A stretch of 15,726 nucleotides of DNA from Austwickia sp039812465 (GTDB taxonomy: Bacteria > Actinomycetota > Actinomycetes > Actinomycetales > Dermatophilaceae): positions 1 to 15,726 of the forward strand of contig JBDIAS010000071.1 of NCBI GenBank assembly GCA_039812465.1, in the 5' to 3' direction. The position numbers were made by a program, and so were the translations under genes. Numbering within the stretch: the first letter of the stretch is position 1; each line of letters begins with the position of its first letter. Shown one piece after another: positions 7,183 to 13,761 of this stretch. The notes below the pieces were generated by a model. That model did not search any database and was not told where the DNA came from. It saw only the letters and a program-made list of their open reading frames with translations.

Positions 7183-8079
7183 ATGGGGACTGGGACGAAC
7201 GAGCGGCCGCGTCGGATGCTGGTGGTGCACGCCCATCCGGACGACGAGACCCTTGCGACGGGCGTGGTGATCGCGCGCCGCGTGCTGGAAGGGCAGGAGG
7301 TGCACGTGCTGACCTGCACGCTCGGCGACGAGGGCGAGATCATCCCGCCCGAGTTGGCGCACCTGGCGGCGAACCGGGACAACACGCTGGGCGCGTACCG
7401 CCGCGGCGAGCTGGCCCGGGCGGTCGCCGCCCTCGGCGCGCAGGTGCACGTGCTCGGCGAGGACGAGCTCGGGGTGGGCGCGTCCCGCTATCGGGACTCG
7501 GGGATGGCCGGCACCGCGTCGGTGAAGGACCCCGGGGTGCTCGCCCAGGCGCCGCTCAAGCAGATCGCCGGCGACATCCTCGACCACATCCGATCCCTCC
7601 GCCCCGACGTCATCGTGACCTACGACGAGCGCGGCGGCTACGGGCACCCGGACCACGTCCGGGTGCACCACGCGGTGTGCGCTGCGGTCTACTCCCTGCC
7701 GGAGGACGAGCGGCCGCCCCTGTGGGCCGTGGTCACGCCGTACAGCGAGGCGGTGAACGACCGCGCCTGGGCCGCCGCGCACACGCCGCGGGACCGAGGA
7801 TTGACGTTCCTGCTGGAGGACGCGCCGCTCGCGGCGGGGGTCGTCCCCGACGACGCGGCGCCGTGGCGGGTGGCCGGCCCGCCGGCGGCCTGGGACCGCC
7901 GGGACGCCGCCCTGCGGGAGCACGCGACCCAGGCGATCGTCGGCGACGGCTGGTTCGCCCTGTCGAACCGGATCGTCTCGCGGCTGGTCCTCGCGGAGTG
8001 GTTCGCGCCCCTGGACCCCGAGACGGGCCGCCTGGTGAAGATGTCGCCGGACGAGGTCGACCCGCGCACGGCGCCGTGA
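7183..8079 (+). CDS. mshB: N-acetyl-GlcN-inositol deacetylase (mycothiol biosynthesis)
   Basis: A 298-residue zinc deacetylase of the LmbE/PIG-L family. It should remove the acetyl group from GlcNAc-inositol to give GlcN-inositol, the second committed phase of mycothiol synthesis, in the cytosol. Zinc site: HAHPDDE (His18, Asp21, with catalytic base Asp20) and GYGHPDH with His158, which match His13/Asp16/Asp15/His147 of the M. tuberculosis enzyme. Other MshB-specific segments are LTCTLGDEGEII, the SRYRDSGMAGT loop and VTYDERGGYGHPDH. I chose ATG 7183, preceded by GGAGGG at 7164-7169 at long spacing; an in-frame GTG at 7153 would add ten residues, and the open frame further upstream lacks conservation. 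It overlaps the next gene by 4 nt (GTGA). The only close alternative is the mycothiol S-conjugate amidase Mca; the RDSGMAGT segment occurs in both, but the ~300-residue length and context fit MshB. Confidence 0.9.
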   Translation: MGTGTNERPRRMLVVHAHPDDETLATGVVIARRVLEGQEVHVLTCTLGDEGEIIPPELAHLAANRDNTLGAYRRGELARAVAALGAQVHVLGEDELGVGASRYRDSGMAGTASVKDPGVLAQAPLKQIAGDILDHIRSLRPDVIVTYDERGGYGHPDHVRVHHAVCAAVYSLPEDERPPLWAVVTPYSEAVNDRAWAAAHTPRDRGLTFLLEDAPLAAGVVPDDAAPWRVAGPPAAWDRRDAALREHATQAIVGDGWFALSNRIVSRLVLAEWFAPLDPETGRLVKMSPDEVDPRTAP

Positions 8080-8585
8080 GATCAGGCGCGCCCGGACCGC
8101 GGGTCGACGAGCACGAGTTCCGGCAGGCGTTCGGCCGGTTCGCGACGGGGGTCAGCGTGCTGACGACCCGGTGGCAGGACCTGGACTACGCCATGACCGC
8201 GAACTCGCTCACGTCCGTCTCGCTGGACCCCCCGCTCATGCTCTTCTGCGTGCACGACGACTCGCGCTTCGGCGAAGCCGTGCGGGCGAGCGGCGTCTGG
8301 GCACTGAGCATCTTGCCGGCCACCGCGCGGGCCACGGCGTCGTGGCTCGCCACGCCGGCCCGTCCCGTGCGGGGCCAGCTCGATCAGGTGCCCCACGGCC
8401 GGGGGCGAGTGCACGACGTCCCGCTGCTGGAGGGCGCCCTGGCCACGATGGAGTGCACGACCGTCGCCGTCCACCCCGGCGGCGATCACGCCATCGTGCT
8501 GGGGGAGGTCGTGGACCTCCAGCTCCCGGCGGTCGCCGGCGACGCGTTGGTCTTCTATCGCGGACAGTACGGAAGTCTGTCGTGA
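8076..8585 (+). CDS. Flavin-reductase-domain (FMN-binding split-barrel) protein
   Basis: A 169-residue protein of the flavin reductase-like family (PF01613; HpaC, NtaB and short-chain monooxygenase partners). Typical segments are FRQAFGRFATGVSVLTT near the N-terminus, AMTANSLTSVSLDPPLMLFCV (FMN phosphate and isoalloxazine contacts), and the closing VAVHPGGDHAIVLGEVVDL, whose GDH is the conserved metal/NADH-side motif. It probably binds FMN or FAD and reduces it with NAD(P)H, supplying reduced flavin to an oxygenase, but no oxygenase is in the window. It starts with GTG inside the mshB stop (GTGA) and ends in the same kind of overlap with the VanW gene, so its translation is coupled to both. 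It lacks its own Shine-Dalgarno sequence. The link to mycothiol is only by position. Confidence 0.85.
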   Translation: MRSGAPGPRVDEHEFRQAFGRFATGVSVLTTRWQDLDYAMTANSLTSVSLDPPLMLFCVHDDSRFGEAVRASGVWALSILPATARATASWLATPARPVRGQLDQVPHGRGRVHDVPLLEGALATMECTTVAVHPGGDHAIVLGEVVDLQLPAVAGDALVFYRGQYGSLS

Positions 8586-10444
8586 CCGACCCCGCAGGGC
8601 CCGACGAACCCGGCACGCCCCCCGAATCCACGCCTCGGGGCGAGGCCGCATCCCCTCCCGAGGCCGCGTCCCGCGCTGGGGCCGCGTCCCGTCCTGCGGC
8701 CACATCCCGTCCCGGGCCCGGCTCCCGGCCTGGGGCCGCCACCCGCCCCGTGGCCGCGCCGGGGCCCCGGTCGCGTCCCACCGGTCGGCGACGGGTGGTC
8801 ACGCGGGTGGCGCTCGGCGCCGCGGTGGTTGGGGTCTGCTATCTCGGCGTGGCCTGGTGGGCGGCGCGCAGCGTGCCGTCCGGGGCGAGCGTGGCGGGTC
8901 TGGCTATCGGTGGGATGTCGGGCGAGGAGGCGCAGCGCGCGCTGGCCGAGCGAGCGCAGGGTTGGGCGGCGGACCCGCTGGAGGTCCGCCTGGGTGGGCA
9001 GACCGCTCGCATCCTGCCCGTCGACGCGGGCGTGGGCGTCGACGCCGCCGCGACGATCGCGCCGCTCACGCGCCTATCCCTGGACCCGCGGACGGTGGTC
9101 TGGCGGTTGGCCGGAGGGGGAGAAGTGCCGATCGTCACCCGCGTGGACGCCCCGCTTTTCGAGGACGCGCTGCGCCCCACCGTGGAACGGGCGGAGCGAC
9201 CCGTCCGGGAAGCCTCCTTCTCGTTCACCGGCGGGGTCCTGGCCGGGACCCGACCCGAGGCGGGGACGCGGGTGGACCTGCCGGCGACCGCGCAGGAGGT
9301 GGCCCGGCACTGGCCCGGGCGGGTCATCGTCCAGGGGGTCACGGACACGGTCGCGCCCCGGGTGAGCGCGACGGCCTACGAGCAGGCGTTGGAAGAGGTG
9401 GCGCGACCCGCGGTGGCCGGGCCCCTGCCGCTGCGCGCCGACGGACGGACCGCGTCGCTGACCGCAGCGGCCTTCGCGCCGGCGCTGTCGATGGTCGAGG
9501 ACGCGGGAACGCTTCACCTGCGCGTGCTCGAAGCGCCGCTCCTCACGGCGATCCGTCAGGTGGCGCCGGGGCTCGAGCAGCCCGCGGTGGATGCCTCGCT
9601 CCGGGCGGACGGCGAACGCCCTCGGGTGGTCCCCTCCGTGATGGGCCGCGTGCTGGACGGACCCCGCAGCGTGGAGGCGGTCACCCGCGCGCTGACCGCC
9701 GGGCCGCGGGAGGCGGAGCTGGTCCTGCAGGACGCGGCGCCCCAGATCACGGAAGACCGACTGCAAGGCTGGGCGATCAGCGGCCAGATCGGCCGGGCCT
9801 CCGTCCGGTTCGCCGATCCGTCGGCGACGCCCGAGCGGGTCGCCAACGCCGCGCGGGCCGCGACGCTGCTGGACGGCGCGGTCATCGCCCCGGGGACGGT
9901 CTTCGACTTCAACGGTCGGGTCGGGCTCCGGGCCTCCTCGCGCGGTTTCGTCGCGGCCACCACGCCCTTCCCGGGGGAGGACGGGGAGGACGACGCCGGC
10001 GTCTCGCACCTGTCCTCGGCGGTGTACGAGGCGGCCTTCCGGGCGGGGCTCGCGCTCGGGCCGCGCTCGCCGCACTCCGTCTACCTGACCGGTCTGACCG
10101 CAGGACTCGACGCCCGCGCGCCGTTCGGGAGCGCGAACGTCACCTTCACCGCCCCCGACGACAGCGGCGTGTGGGTGAGCGCGGCCGCGCGCGGGGACAC
10201 GATCGAGGTCCGGCTCTGGGGGGCGCCGGGAACGCAGACGCAGGTGTCCGCGGCGGGGCCGACGTCCCTCGTCCGACCCGGTCCCGCCGTCGAACGCACG
10301 TCACGGTGCGTGGCGCGCGCGGCGGCCCAGCCCGGGTTCGACATCACGGTCACGCGCGTGATGACCCGCGAGGGGCGCGAGGTCGGCCGGGAATCGGTCC
10401 GGACGCGGTACGCCCCCATCCCCGCGCAAACGTGCACGCGGTGA
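8582..10444 (+). CDS. Membrane-anchored VanW-family protein with peptidoglycan-binding-like repeats
   Basis: A 620-residue protein with a GTG start inside the preceding stop codon (GTGA overlap). Order of parts: a Pro/Ala/Arg-rich cytoplasmic tail (1-71) containing seven hexapeptides (21-62), one membrane helix (about 72-94, preceded by GRRRVVTR), and an extracellular region. The latter has two putative PG_binding_4-like domains (about 105-220 and 250-380) and a VanW domain (about 405-520, from RASVRFADPSAT to PHSVYLTGLTAGLDA). A C-terminal beta-rich tail contains two cysteines (Cys near TSRCVARA and the final TCTR) that could form a disulfide. VanW domains accompany cell-wall and vancomycin-resistance loci but their activity is unknown. 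The family signature GGGxCQ/GGGVSQ reads DAGVSH here (Gly473-His476), so the usual Gln and one Gly are replaced. It is probably an envelope protein; no resistance role should be assumed. Confidence 0.85.
   Translation: MTDPAGPDEPGTPPESTPRGEAASPPEAASRAGAASRPAATSRPGPGSRPGAATRPVAAPGPRSRPTGRRRVVTRVALGAAVVGVCYLGVAWWAARSVPSGASVAGLAIGGMSGEEAQRALAERAQGWAADPLEVRLGGQTARILPVDAGVGVDAAATIAPLTRLSLDPRTVVWRLAGGGEVPIVTRVDAPLFEDALRPTVERAERPVREASFSFTGGVLAGTRPEAGTRVDLPATAQEVARHWPGRVIVQGVTDTVAPRVSATAYEQALEEVARPAVAGPLPLRADGRTASLTAAAFAPALSMVEDAGTLHLRVLEAPLLTAIRQVAPGLEQPAVDASLRADGERPRVVPSVMGRVLDGPRSVEAVTRALTAGPREAELVLQDAAPQITEDRLQGWAISGQIGRASVRFADPSATPERVANAARAATLLDGAVIAPGTVFDFNGRVGLRASSRGFVAATTPFPGEDGEDDAGVSHLSSAVYEAAFRAGLALGPRSPHSVYLTGLTAGLDARAPFGSANVTFTAPDDSGVWVSAAARGDTIEVRLWGAPGTQTQVSAAGPTSLVRPGPAVERTSRCVARAAAQPGFDITVTRVMTREGREVGRESVRTRYAPIPAQTCTR
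8642..8767 (+). repeat. 18-bp in-frame tandem repeats, 7 units, in the VanW-family gene
   Basis: Seven consecutive 18-bp units (8642, 8660, 8678, 8696, 8714, 8732, 8750) share the core GGCCGCGTCCCG and encode hexapeptides close to (E/G)-A-A-(S/T)-R-P. The array forms most of the cytoplasmic tail before the membrane helix. The outer copies are more diverged. Confidence 0.8.
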
Positions 10445-10454
10445 CGCTCGTCCG

Positions 10455-10476
10455 GCCTCTCCTTCGCGAAAGAGGC
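10455..10476 (+). terminator. Possible hairpin terminator after the mshB operon
   Basis: GCCTCT (10455-10460) pairs with AGAGGC (10471-10476); the 10-nt loop contains TTCGCGAA, which can pair further. It lies 11 nt after the VanW stop. No T-run follows, so it is only a candidate. The rest of the gap to fdxA holds no clear gene. Confidence 0.35.
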
Positions 10477-10605
10477 GCAGGTGCGGCAATTGCGGGTGTG
10501 ACGGCGCATTTCCGACGCATCCGCGTTCGTAAATCGGCGCGTTTCCACGGTGATTGACCCCAGAACATTCCCCTAAGCCGCGCGCGTGAACCGGTGCGAG
10601 GGGGG

Positions 10606-10611
10606 CATACT
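10606..10611 (+). promoter_or_regulatory. Possible -10 box for fdxA
   Basis: CATACT lies 25 nt before the fdxA Shine-Dalgarno sequence and would start a transcript near 10617. No good -35 is seen at 16-18 nt; TTGACC at 10554-10559 is too far away. Confidence 0.25.
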
Positions 10612-10651
10612 GGGGCCTACAGCTACCCGCACGTCCAGGAGGACCGATCTT

Positions 10652-10969
10652 ATGACGTACGTCATCGCCCAGCCTTGCGTTGACACCAAGGACAGGGCTT
10701 GCGTCGAGGAGTGCCCCGTCGACTGCATCTACGAGGGCGACCGGACCCTCTACATCCACCCTGACGAGTGCGTCGACTGCGGCGCGTGCGAGCCGGCGTG
10801 CCCGGTCGAGGCCATCTTCTACGAGGACGACGTGCCCGAGGAGTGGGCCGAGTTCACCCAGGCGAACGCTGACTTCTTCGAGGAGCTCGGCAGCCCCGGC
10901 GGCGCCGCCAAGCTCGGCGCGACGGGCAAGGACGTCCCGTTTATCGCGGGTCTGCCGCCGAAGGAGTGA
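10652..10969 (+). CDS. fdxA: 7Fe ferredoxin
   Basis: A 105-residue ferredoxin carrying one [3Fe-4S] and one [4Fe-4S] cluster; a low-potential electron carrier in the cytosol. Cys9, Cys17 and Cys50 match the 3Fe ligands and Cys21, Cys40, Cys43 and Cys46 the 4Fe ligands. Cys25 matches the free cysteine of Azotobacter ferredoxin I. The second cluster motif reads CVDCGACEPACP. The acidic C-terminal extension (DDVPEEWAEF...) is typical of actinobacterial FdxA/FdxC. ATG 10652 has a strong AGGAGGA at 10637-10643. The gene is followed directly by dapC, an order I know from many actinobacteria, including the M. tuberculosis fdxC-Rv1178 pair. Its own hairpin downstream (10981-11021) may limit read-through. 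The electron partner is unknown; cytochromes P450 are common partners. Confidence 0.95.
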   Translation: MTYVIAQPCVDTKDRACVEECPVDCIYEGDRTLYIHPDECVDCGACEPACPVEAIFYEDDVPEEWAEFTQANADFFEELGSPGGAAKLGATGKDVPFIAGLPPKE

Positions 10970-10980
10970 CCGACGGAGCG

Positions 10981-11021
10981 TGCGCGGGCGGGCCTTCCCT
11001 GACGGAGGGCCCGCTTGCGCA
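10981..11021 (+). promoter_or_regulatory. 14-bp hairpin between fdxA and dapC (attenuator or T-less terminator)
   Basis: Bases 10981-10994 pair with 11008-11021: 12 Watson-Crick pairs plus two G-U wobbles, with a 13-nt loop. It begins 12 nt after the fdxA stop and ends 19 nt before the preferred dapC start, with no T-run after it. It could terminate part of the fdxA transcripts, protect the fdxA 3' end, or tune dapC expression. Confidence 0.6.
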
Positions 11022-11040
11022 TCCGGTCGAGGTCCCGGGC

Positions 11041-12198
11041 GTGTCGCTGCCCGCGTTCCCGTGGGACACCCTCGCCGCGGCGCGGGCGCGGGCGCAGGCG
11101 CACCCCGACGGGATCGTCGACCTGTCCGTGGGGACGCCGATCGACCCCACACCGCAGGTGGTGCGCGACGCCCTCGCGGGGGCTTCCGATGCCCACGGGT
11201 ACCCGGCCACCTACGGGACGGCCGCGCTGCGGGAAGCCGTGGCCGCCTGGTTCGCCCGGCGTCGGCTCGTGCCGGGCGTCGACCCGGACGGGGTGCTGCC
11301 GACCATCGGGAGCAAGGAGCTGGTCGCCTGGCTGCCGACGCTGCTCGGCCTCGGGCCGGGGGATCGCGTCGCGTTCCCCGCGGTCGCGTACCCGACCTAC
11401 GACGTGGGCGCCCGCCTCGCGGGCGCCACGCCGGTGCCGTTCGAGGGCTTGACCGAGCTGGGCCCGGTCGCCGGCGCGAGCGCGCCCCGGCTGATCTGGG
11501 TCAACACACCAGGGAACCCGACGGGGCGGGTCCTCGGCGCTGCGCACCTAGCGAAGGTGGTGGCCTGGGCCCGGCAGCGCGGCGCCGTCGTGGTCAGCGA
11601 CGAGTGTTACGCCGAGCTGGACTGGCGCGAGGGCTCCGACGCTGACGGCCGACCCCTCGGTGGCGGCCGCGCCGGGAGCGTCCCGTCCCTGCTCCACCCC
11701 GACGTGTGCGGGGGCGACCACACCGGGCTGCTCGTCTGCTATTCGCTGAGCAAGCAGAGCAACATGGCCGGCTATCGCGCGGCGTTCCTCGCGGGCGACG
11801 TACGTCTGGTCAAGGACATCCTGGAAGTCCGTAAGCACGCCGGGATGATGATGCCGACGCCGGTGCAGGAGGCGATGCGCGCGGCCCTGCTCGACGACGC
11901 CCACGTCGCGCAGCAGCGCGAGCGGTACGCCGCCCGCCGAGCCGTGCTCGCGCCGGCGCTGGTCGACGCCGGGCTGCGGATCGAGGACTCGGAGGCGGGC
12001 CTCTACCTGTGGTGCACCCGCGACGAGGACTGCTGGGCGACGATCGACGCCCTCGCCTCGCTCGGCCTCCTGGCGGCGCCGGGTTCCTTCTACGGCACCC
12101 GGTCGGGCCGACACGTGCGCGTCGCGCTCACCGCGACGGACGAGCGGATCGCGACGGCTGCGGCCCGCCTCCCCGGGCTGCCCCCCGTCGGATCCTGA
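11041..12198 (+). CDS. dapC: Succinyldiaminopimelate aminotransferase
   Basis: A PLP-dependent fold-type I aminotransferase of 385 residues. It should convert N-succinyl-2-amino-6-oxopimelate plus glutamate to N-succinyl-LL-diaminopimelate, in the succinylase route to lysine and peptidoglycan. Visible: the start segment LPAFPWDTL typical of actinobacterial DapC, IVDLSVGTPIDPTP, GSKELVAWLPTLLGLGPGD, NTPGNPTGRV (substrate/PLP Asn), SDECYAEL, the PLP lysine in CYSLSKQSNMAGYRAAF, and the C-terminal RVALTA arginine. I prefer GTG 11041: it has GAGGT at 11029-11033 with 7-nt spacing and gives the family-typical N-terminus. An upstream in-frame GTG at 10966 overlaps the fdxA stop (GTGA) and would add 25 residues, but its AAGGA has no spacing and the added segment spans the 10981-11021 hairpin. 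It converges on dapD and shares a pathway with dapD and dapE. Confidence 0.88.
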   Translation: MSLPAFPWDTLAAARARAQAHPDGIVDLSVGTPIDPTPQVVRDALAGASDAHGYPATYGTAALREAVAAWFARRRLVPGVDPDGVLPTIGSKELVAWLPTLLGLGPGDRVAFPAVAYPTYDVGARLAGATPVPFEGLTELGPVAGASAPRLIWVNTPGNPTGRVLGAAHLAKVVAWARQRGAVVVSDECYAELDWREGSDADGRPLGGGRAGSVPSLLHPDVCGGDHTGLLVCYSLSKQSNMAGYRAAFLAGDVRLVKDILEVRKHAGMMMPTPVQEAMRAALLDDAHVAQQRERYAARRAVLAPALVDAGLRIEDSEAGLYLWCTRDEDCWATIDALASLGLLAAPGSFYGTRSGRHVRVALTATDERIATAAARLPGLPPVGS

Positions 12199-12245
12199 AC
12201 TCGGCTCCTGGACTCGGCGACATCTGACCCTTGGCGTGCAGCGCC

Positions 12246-13184
12246 CTAGTCGTTAGCGTGCAGCGCGGAGTTCAACGTGATGCCGTGACCGTCGCGAGCC
12301 CGCGCCTCGACGGCGCCGGTCACAGAGTTGCGGATGAACAGCAGGTTGTCCTGCCCGGAGAGCTCCCGCGCCTTGACCACCCGGCCGTCGGCGAGGGTCA
12401 CCTTCGTCCCGGCGGTCACGTACAGGCCCGCCTCGACCACGCAGTCGTCGCCGAGCGCGATCCCGATGCCGGCCTCGGCGCCGACCAGGCAGCGCCGCCC
12501 CACGCGGACGCGCTCGGAGCCCCCGCCCGACAGGGTCCCCATCGTGGAGGCCCCGCCGCCGATGTCCGAGCCGTCGCCCACGATCACGCCCTGGCTGATG
12601 CGGCCCTCCACCATCGAGGAACCGAGCGTGCCCGCGTTGAAGTTCACGAAGCCCTCGTGCATCACGGTCGTGCCCTCGGCCAGGTGCGCGCCGAGCCGGA
12701 CCCGGTCCGCGTCCGCGATCCGCACGCCGGAGGGCACGACGTAATCCACCATCCGGGGGAACTTGTCGACGCCGTAGACCGCGACCGGGCCGTCCGCCCG
12801 CAGCCTGGCCCGCGTGGTCTCGAAGTCCTCCGGCGAGCAGGGGCCGGCGCTGGTCCAGACGACGTTCGGCAGCGCGCCGAAGATCCCGTCCAGGTTGATG
12901 CTGTTCGGCTCCACGAGGCGGTGGCTGAGCAGGTGAAGGCGGAGGTAGGCGTCCGGGGCGTCTGTCGGCGCCGCGTCGAGGTCGATCACCGTCTGCAGCG
13001 CCGTGGTCCGTACGCCGCGCCGGGGGTCGGTCTTCTCCAACGCCGAGAGCTCCACGGGCATCGCGTGGGGGCTGTCGGGCGGCGCCGCGCCGAGGGCGGG
13101 GGAGGGGTACCAGGTGTCGAGGACGGTGCCGGACTCGGTGATCGTCGCGAGGCCCCAGCCCCACGCGGTGCGCTGCGTGCTCAT
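12246..13184 (-). CDS. dapD: 2,3,4,5-tetrahydropyridine-2,6-dicarboxylate N-succinyltransferase
   Basis: A 312-residue left-handed beta-helix acyltransferase that transfers succinyl from succinyl-CoA to tetrahydrodipicolinate, the first step of the succinylase DAP branch; active as a cytosolic trimer in the family. The hexapeptide-repeat region and active-site strands are clear: GDGSDIGGGASTMGTLSGGG, GRRCLVGAEAGIGIALGDDCVVEAGLY and VKARELSGQDNLLFIRNSVTGAVEA. The end LNSALHAND matches the M. tuberculosis protein's LHAN end. It is of the long actinobacterial DapD type, not the short proteobacterial one. I chose ATG 13184 (MSTQRTAWGWGLATI); the frame stays open upstream to 13364 but that part is Arg-rich and unconserved. 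A G-run precedes the ATG, and TACGCT lies 8 nt upstream on the minus strand, so the leader is probably very short. It converges on dapC with a 47-nt gap. Confidence 0.96.
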   Translation of the reverse strand: MSTQRTAWGWGLATITESGTVLDTWYPSPALGAAPPDSPHAMPVELSALEKTDPRRGVRTTALQTVIDLDAAPTDAPDAYLRLHLLSHRLVEPNSINLDGIFGALPNVVWTSAGPCSPEDFETTRARLRADGPVAVYGVDKFPRMVDYVVPSGVRIADADRVRLGAHLAEGTTVMHEGFVNFNAGTLGSSMVEGRISQGVIVGDGSDIGGGASTMGTLSGGGSERVRVGRRCLVGAEAGIGIALGDDCVVEAGLYVTAGTKVTLADGRVVKARELSGQDNLLFIRNSVTGAVEARARDGHGITLNSALHAND

Positions 13185-13328
13185 GGCCCCCCAGCGTAGG
13201 CGAGCCGACCGACGGGCCGAGGACAGACCGCGCGTGGCACGCCTCGAGGCGCGGGCTGGGAGCCGCCCCGGGGTCGCTCGTCGGATGTCTGACCTGGGGC
13301 GATAGAGAACATCAACACCCCGGAAGGG

Positions 13329-13357
13329 TTGTCTGAAATCCGGTACCGGGGGACTAT
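13329..13357 (+). promoter_or_regulatory. Putative promoter of the small membrane-protein gene
   Basis: TTGTCT (13329-13334) and GACTAT (13352-13357) are 17 nt apart, and the ATG follows 5 nt later, which would give an almost leaderless transcript. The -10 match is modest. A G-run at 13348-13352 could instead serve as a weak ribosome binding site. Confidence 0.35.
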
Positions 13358-13362
13358 GGAAC

Positions 13363-13665
13363 ATGCGGATTTACGTCGAGTACGCGTTGCTGGCCGCTGC
13401 ACCGGCCGCCGCCTTCCTCGCCGCCCAGAAGGCGTTCACCTCTTTCGTGTCTCATTCACCGAAGCCCGAGCCGACGGTGCCGATCACCCGCGCCGAGCTG
13501 GAGGCCCGTAGGCGGCGCCTCTCGGCCGAGTACGACGACCTGCGGCTGCACCAGCCGGCCGCCAAGGCGCACAAGATGCGCGCCGCCTTCCTCGCCCTGC
13601 AGGACGCCCGCGGGGAGCTGGCCCGCTACGACGCCGAGGCCGCCCGGATCTACGCCACCGTGTGA
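13363..13665 (+). CDS. Small membrane-anchored helical protein, function unknown
   Basis: I do not recognise this 100-residue protein. It has one hydrophobic N-terminal segment (about residues 6-22, rich in Ala and Leu) that could be a membrane anchor or uncleaved signal. A short Pro-rich linker (SPKPEPTVP) follows, and then a highly charged Ala/Arg/Glu-rich helix (about 41-95) with heptad-like spacing that may form a coiled coil. There are no cysteines. Codon use is strongly GC3, like its neighbours, and a 10-bp-stem terminator follows the stop, so it is probably a real gene. ATG 13363 is the only start that keeps the membrane segment. It sits between the divergently oriented dapD and dapE, with its own putative promoter and terminator, so it is likely monocistronic; a role in envelope or DAP metabolism is not shown. 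Confidence 0.7.
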   Translation: MRIYVEYALLAAAPAAAFLAAQKAFTSFVSHSPKPEPTVPITRAELEARRRRLSAEYDDLRLHQPAAKAHKMRAAFLALQDARGELARYDAEAARIYATV

Positions 13666-13675
13666 TCCGTGCCTG

Positions 13676-13705
13676 ACGCCCGGGGATACCCCCGGGCGTT
13701 GTCGT
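13676..13705 (+). terminator. Intrinsic terminator after the small membrane-protein gene
   Basis: A perfect 10-bp stem (13676-13685 with 13690-13699) with an ATAC loop, extendable by G-U pairs, is followed by TGTCGTCT, which is moderately U-rich. It lies 10 nt after the stop codon and isolates the upstream gene from dapE. Confidence 0.7.
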
Positions 13706-13739
13706 CTCCGGGTGTCTTCGTCTCCGGGCGTTGTCGACT
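13692..13739. repeat. Three 16-bp tandem repeats upstream of dapE
   Basis: Units CCGGGCGTTGTCGTCT (13692), CCGGGTGTCTTCGTCT (13708) and CCGGGCGTTGTCGACT (13724) follow each other without gaps. The first overlaps the right arm of the terminator. They end 10 nt before the putative dapE -10 box, where a -35 element would be expected. Confidence 0.75.
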
Positions 13740-13749
13740 CGTGGCTCAC

Positions 13750-13755
13750 TAGGGT
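13750..13755 (+). promoter_or_regulatory. Putative -10 box for a leaderless dapE transcript
   Basis: TAGGGT (TAnnnT form) is followed by exactly 6 nt and then the dapE ATG at 13762. No Shine-Dalgarno sequence lies upstream of the ATG, as expected if the transcript begins at the start codon. A -35 hexamer is not clear; TTGTCG at 13731 is too close (13-nt spacer). Confidence 0.5.
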
Positions 13756-13761
13756 GCTGCC

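Noticed and set aside
7080..8075. Open frame running into the flavin reductase from far upstream
   Set aside because: That part is an Arg/Gly/Ala-rich shadow of mshB in another frame; the flavin reductase homology begins only after 8076.
8857..10557. 566-codon frame overlapping the VanW gene on the + strand, and a 333-codon frame on the - strand
   Set aside because: Low-complexity Arg/Gly/Ala composition and no recognisable motif, while the VanW frame carries clear domains.
10554..10578. TTGACC followed by CCTAAG as an fdxA promoter
   Set aside because: The spacing is only 13 nt, too short for a sigma-70-type promoter.
12234..12266. 11-bp direct repeat GCGTGCAGCGC at 12234 and 12256 in the dapC-dapD gap
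   Set aside because: It overlaps the dapD end, lacks a proper stem or T-run, and can arise by chance in this composition.
13185..13364. Upstream extension of the dapD reading frame (60 extra residues)
   Set aside because: The segment is Arg/Ser/Pro-rich and unlike DapD N-termini; the conserved protein begins at the ATG at 13184.
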